From Bilophila wadsworthia ATCC 49260 (lineage in GTDB: Bacteria; Desulfobacterota; Desulfovibrionia; Desulfovibrionales; Desulfovibrionaceae): a stretch of 8,559 nt of DNA. A program made the position numbers and the translations under genes. The first letter of the stretch is position 1; each line of letters starts with the position of its first letter. The stretch covers positions 1-8,559 of the forward strand of contig NZ_JNJP01000113.1 in assembly GCF_000701705.1 (NCBI RefSeq), given 5' to 3'. Below, one piece after another: positions 6,628 to 8,559 of this stretch. The notes under the pieces were generated by a model that made no database searches, was not told the origin of the DNA, and saw only the letters and a program-made list of their open reading frames with translations.

Positions 6628-8217
6628 GTGCGACTGACGGCAACGCATAAAATGGGCATAGCGGCCCTGATCATGGCGGGCAGCGTGTTCCTGTCCCGGC
6701 TCATGGGGTTGGTACGGGATAAGGTGGTTTCGTGGCAATTCGGGGCGGGTGCGGAATCGGACGTCTATTTCGCGGCCTTCGTGGTCCCCGACTTCCTCAA
6801 TTACCTGCTCGCGGGCGGTTATATTTCGATCACGCTGCTCCCTTTGCTTTCCAAGCGGTTCGAGGAGGACGAGGCAGACGGCTGGCGGTTCTTCTCGGCT
6901 GTGTTCTGGTGGGCGGCCCTCGGCATAGCCGCCCTGACCGCCGTGGCATGGATCTTCGCTCCGGAACTCGCCCGGATCGTCGGGCCGGGATTTTCCCCGG
7001 AAAAACAGGCCCGGCTGGCCCATTTCCTGCGCATCATCCTGCCCGCACAGGTCTTCTTCCTGCCCGGCGCGTGCGTGTCCGCCCTGCTCTATATCCGCAA
7101 GCAATTCCTGGCCCCCGCGCTCACACCGCTCATCTACAACGGCTGCATCATCGCGGGCGGTCTCCTCGTGACCGGGCGGGGCATGGAAGGCTTCTGCTGG
7201 GGCGTCCTGTTCGGCGCGGCCCTCGGATCGTTCCTGCTGCCTGTCGTGGCGGCCCGCTCCTCCGGCTCTCCTCTGCCCGAAGGCATACCCGCCGGGCTGC
7301 GCCTCCGCTTCAACCTGCGCCACCCGCTCCTCAAGCGGCTTCTCCTGCTGGCCCTGCCGCTCATGCTCGGCGTGTCCATTGTGGCTATGGATGAGCAGTT
7401 CGTGCGTATTTTCGGCTCTATGGCGGGCGAGGGGGCGGTAAGCCTCCTGAGCTATGCCCGGCGCATCATGCTTGTCCCCGTGGGCGTGGTGGCGCAGGCC
7501 GCGGGCGTGGCGTCCTTCCCGTTCCTCGCCGCGCTGGCGGCCCGGGGCGACGACGCCGGATTCGACAAGACCCTTGGCACGGCCCTGCGCGGGAGCATGC
7601 TCGTAGTCATCCCGCTCACGGCCTATATGTTGGCCGTTGCCCTGCCCACGCTCGGATTCATCTTTGAAGGCGGGCGCTTCTCCGCCGAGGAGACCATCCT
7701 CGCCGCGCCGCTGCTCCAGATGCTGCTCCTTTCAGTCCCCTTCTGGGTCGTGCAGCAGGTTATCGGGAGGGCTTTCTACGCCCGTCAGAACACCCTCACC
7801 CCGGCTATTGTAGGCACTGTGGCGACCCTCGCCGCCCTGCCCGTCTATCCGCTCGCGGTAAAGCTCTGGGGCGCGTTCGGCGTTGCCATGCTGACGACGC
7901 TCTGCCTCTTCGTTTACACCCTTGCCCTGTCGTGGTTCTGGATCCGCAAGCACGGCACGGGGGCGTTCGACGGCATGGGGCATCTGCTTCTCAAGGGGTT
8001 CCTGCTGGTCCTGCCCGGCACGCTGCTGGCCTTTTTCGCGGTCTACGGGCTTCCCGGCCGTCTGCCCCTCTGGTTCCCCTCCCTGTACGCCTATCTGCCC
8101 GCAGCCATGCGCCACGCCGCCATATGCGGCATCGCCGGGGTCATCTTCGCCGTTCCCTATCTCCTGCTCGCCAAGCTGTTCATGCCTGAGGCGCTGTCCT
8201 TAAGAAGGAGAAGGTAG
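6628..8217 (+). CDS. murJ: Lipid II flippase MurJ (MviN family, MOP superfamily)
   Basis: MurJ moves undecaprenyl-linked lipid II from the inner to the outer face of the cytoplasmic membrane, so that peptidoglycan can be polymerised. The 529-aa product is hydrophobic throughout and matches the family's 14-helix size. Seen: SRLMGLVRDKVVS (23-35), with R24 and R30 matching the essential R18 and R24 of the E. coli protein from my memory of that sequence; PDFLNYLLAGGYISITLLPLLSKRF in the TM2 region; and SYARRIMLVPVGVVAQAAG (275-293), with R279 at the position of E. coli R270. The equivalent of E. coli R52 appears to be Asn58 (NYLLAGG replaces the RRxFAEG motif). It follows comEC by 122 nt. Ten bases after its stop a perfect hairpin begins, with a terminator further on. 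Together with murI it links this neighbourhood to wall synthesis, though comEC and a terminator separate the two. Confidence 0.95.
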   Translation: MRLTATHKMGIAALIMAGSVFLSRLMGLVRDKVVSWQFGAGAESDVYFAAFVVPDFLNYLLAGGYISITLLPLLSKRFEEDEADGWRFFSAVFWWAALGIAALTAVAWIFAPELARIVGPGFSPEKQARLAHFLRIILPAQVFFLPGACVSALLYIRKQFLAPALTPLIYNGCIIAGGLLVTGRGMEGFCWGVLFGAALGSFLLPVVAARSSGSPLPEGIPAGLRLRFNLRHPLLKRLLLLALPLMLGVSIVAMDEQFVRIFGSMAGEGAVSLLSYARRIMLVPVGVVAQAAGVASFPFLAALAARGDDAGFDKTLGTALRGSMLVVIPLTAYMLAVALPTLGFIFEGGRFSAEETILAAPLLQMLLLSVPFWVVQQVIGRAFYARQNTLTPAIVGTVATLAALPVYPLAVKLWGAFGVAMLTTLCLFVYTLALSWFWIRKHGTGAFDGMGHLLLKGFLLVLPGTLLAFFAVYGLPGRLPLWFPSLYAYLPAAMRHAAICGIAGVIFAVPYLLLAKLFMPEALSLRRRR

Positions 8218-8227
8218 GGATTGAAGA

Positions 8228-8346
8228 TTGGAGGGGGGAGGGGACCCCTTCTGGAGAAGGGGTCCCCTCCCCCCTCCAAACCTCCCCCTTCCCCTCCTAA
8301 GACTTTCGACTTTATCGAATCCCTGTTGCAAGCCTTCCCTGAAGGC
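8228..8346 (+). repeat. Composite intergenic repeat, copy D, with a perfect 25-bp hairpin
   Basis: Arms 8228-8252 and 8255-8279 are perfectly complementary over 25 bp around GG; the physical loop is probably TGGA. The flank follows: CCTCCCCCTT, CCTAAGACTTTCG (8296-8308), and the 17-nt block TTTATCGAATCCCTGTT (8311-8327), which is repeated inverted at 8504-8520. A short stem GCCTTC-CCT-GAAGGC (8332-8346) ends the conserved stretch; copy A has a related CTTTCCCTG at about the same offset. The left arm has G runs of 6 and 4. No T-run follows the big hairpin, so termination probably relies on the next stem. Confidence 0.92.
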
Positions 8347-8350
8347 AGCA

Positions 8351-8387
8351 AAGCCGCCTGAACGGTGTTCAGGCGGCTTCTTTTTTT
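8351..8387 (+). terminator. Rho-independent terminator downstream of murJ
   Basis: A perfect 13-bp stem, AAGCCGCCTGAAC (8351-8363) with GTTCAGGCGGCTT (8367-8379), has loop GGT. A C and seven T (8381-8387) follow. It sits about 134 nt after the murJ stop, beyond repeat copy D, and should terminate the comEC/murJ transcript on the + strand. Confidence 0.95.
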
Positions 8388-8503
8388 GGGGAATTGGAAA
8401 AGGCGTTTTGCGAAAAAAATTCCAATACACTCTTTTCGCTTGGAACATTTCCACTTTGCAATGTGTCTTGCTTCAAAAACAATCCGCGCCGGAAAAACTC
8501 GAG
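8388..8503. other. Intergenic interior, possible promoter of an unseen right-hand gene
   Basis: This AT-richer non-coding stretch lies between the terminator and copy E. It contains a 7-bp inverted repeat, ATTGGAA (8393-8399) with TTCCAAT (8420-8426). The minus strand of about 8396-8412 reads CGCAAAACGCCTTTTCC, resembling GGCAAAACGCTTTTGGG just before the 3376 terminator. The best + strand promoter-like pair is weak: TTGCAA (8456-8461) and AACAAT (8478-8483), 16 nt apart. No coding signal on either strand. Confidence 0.35.
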
Positions 8504-8559
8504 AACAGGGATTCGATAAACACGAAAGTCTTTGAAGAGGAGGGGGTGGGGTTTGGGGA
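8504..8559 (-). repeat. Composite intergenic repeat, copy E, inverted and cut by window edge
   Basis: AACAGGGATTCGATAAA (8504-8520) is the exact reverse complement of 8311-8327 in copy D. The 24 nt at 8523-8546 are the exact reverse complement of 16-39 in copy A. The end, GGTGGGGTTTGGGGA, matches the inverted start of copies A and D, where the C-rich hairpin arm begins. A hairpin is therefore expected just right of the window, followed by a gene. Copies D and E point towards each other. Confidence 0.9.

Noticed and set aside
3644..8217. comEC and murJ as part of a novel competence or defence island
   Set aside because: Both are ordinary core genes with complete domains, and codon use looks like the rest of the window; no associated nuclease, toxin or phage gene is present.
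8228..8279. Big murJ-downstream hairpin as a CRISPR repeat or transposon end
   Set aside because: There is no periodic repeat-spacer pattern, no transposase and no visible target duplication; it fits the dispersed hairpin family instead.
8200..8454. Small minus-strand frame, apparently similar to another at 27-374 (both contain QGFDxxESL)
   Set aside because: The similarity comes only from both frames translating the inverted flank of repeat copies A and D (AACAGGGATTCGATAA...). It is a false conserved hypothetical protein.

Overview
The window is GC-rich, densely packed bacterial DNA with five complete protein genes, all on the + strand. By eye it looks like the Desulfovibrionaceae (Desulfovibrio/Bilophila-type): GC-rich codon use, short SD sites of the AAAGGA/TAAGGA type, and G-rich/C-rich intergenic hairpins with a GGGGAGGGAAACCC-like stem, which I associate with that group. 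The lineage call is an inference and was not tested.

Layout. 1-338 is intergenic, with one repeat module at each end. 339-1265 is a pyridoxamine/pyridoxal kinase (pdxY-like). 1372-2262 is glutamate racemase (murI). 2259-3353 is a class V PLP-dependent aminotransferase of the alanine-glyoxylate/serine-pyruvate type; its ATG overlaps the murI stop by 4 nt. A rho-independent terminator (3376-3402) closes this first unit. After a repeat-bearing gap comes 3644-6505, a full-length ComEC/Rec2 DNA-uptake channel with an unusual low-complexity insertion and a C-terminal tail encoded by an intergenic-type hairpin. 6628-8217 is the lipid II flippase murJ (mviN), followed by a large perfect hairpin and a classical terminator (8351-8387). 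8388-8559 is non-coding and ends in another, oppositely oriented repeat copy.

How the genes relate. murI supplies D-glutamate for peptidoglycan precursors, and murJ flips the finished lipid II. The kinase makes PLP, which the neighbouring aminotransferase needs; MurI itself is a cofactor-independent racemase. ComEC would import single-stranded DNA. This is ordinary core gene content, and I see no defence system, prophage, CRISPR array or secondary-metabolite locus.

The most interesting signal is non-coding. A composite repeat (a G/C-rich perfect hairpin plus a conserved flank containing AAGACTTTCG and TTATCGAATCCCTGTT) occurs at least five times. The hairpin always faces the gene and the flank faces away. 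In the two outer intergenic gaps the copies form convergent pairs around unrelated interiors.
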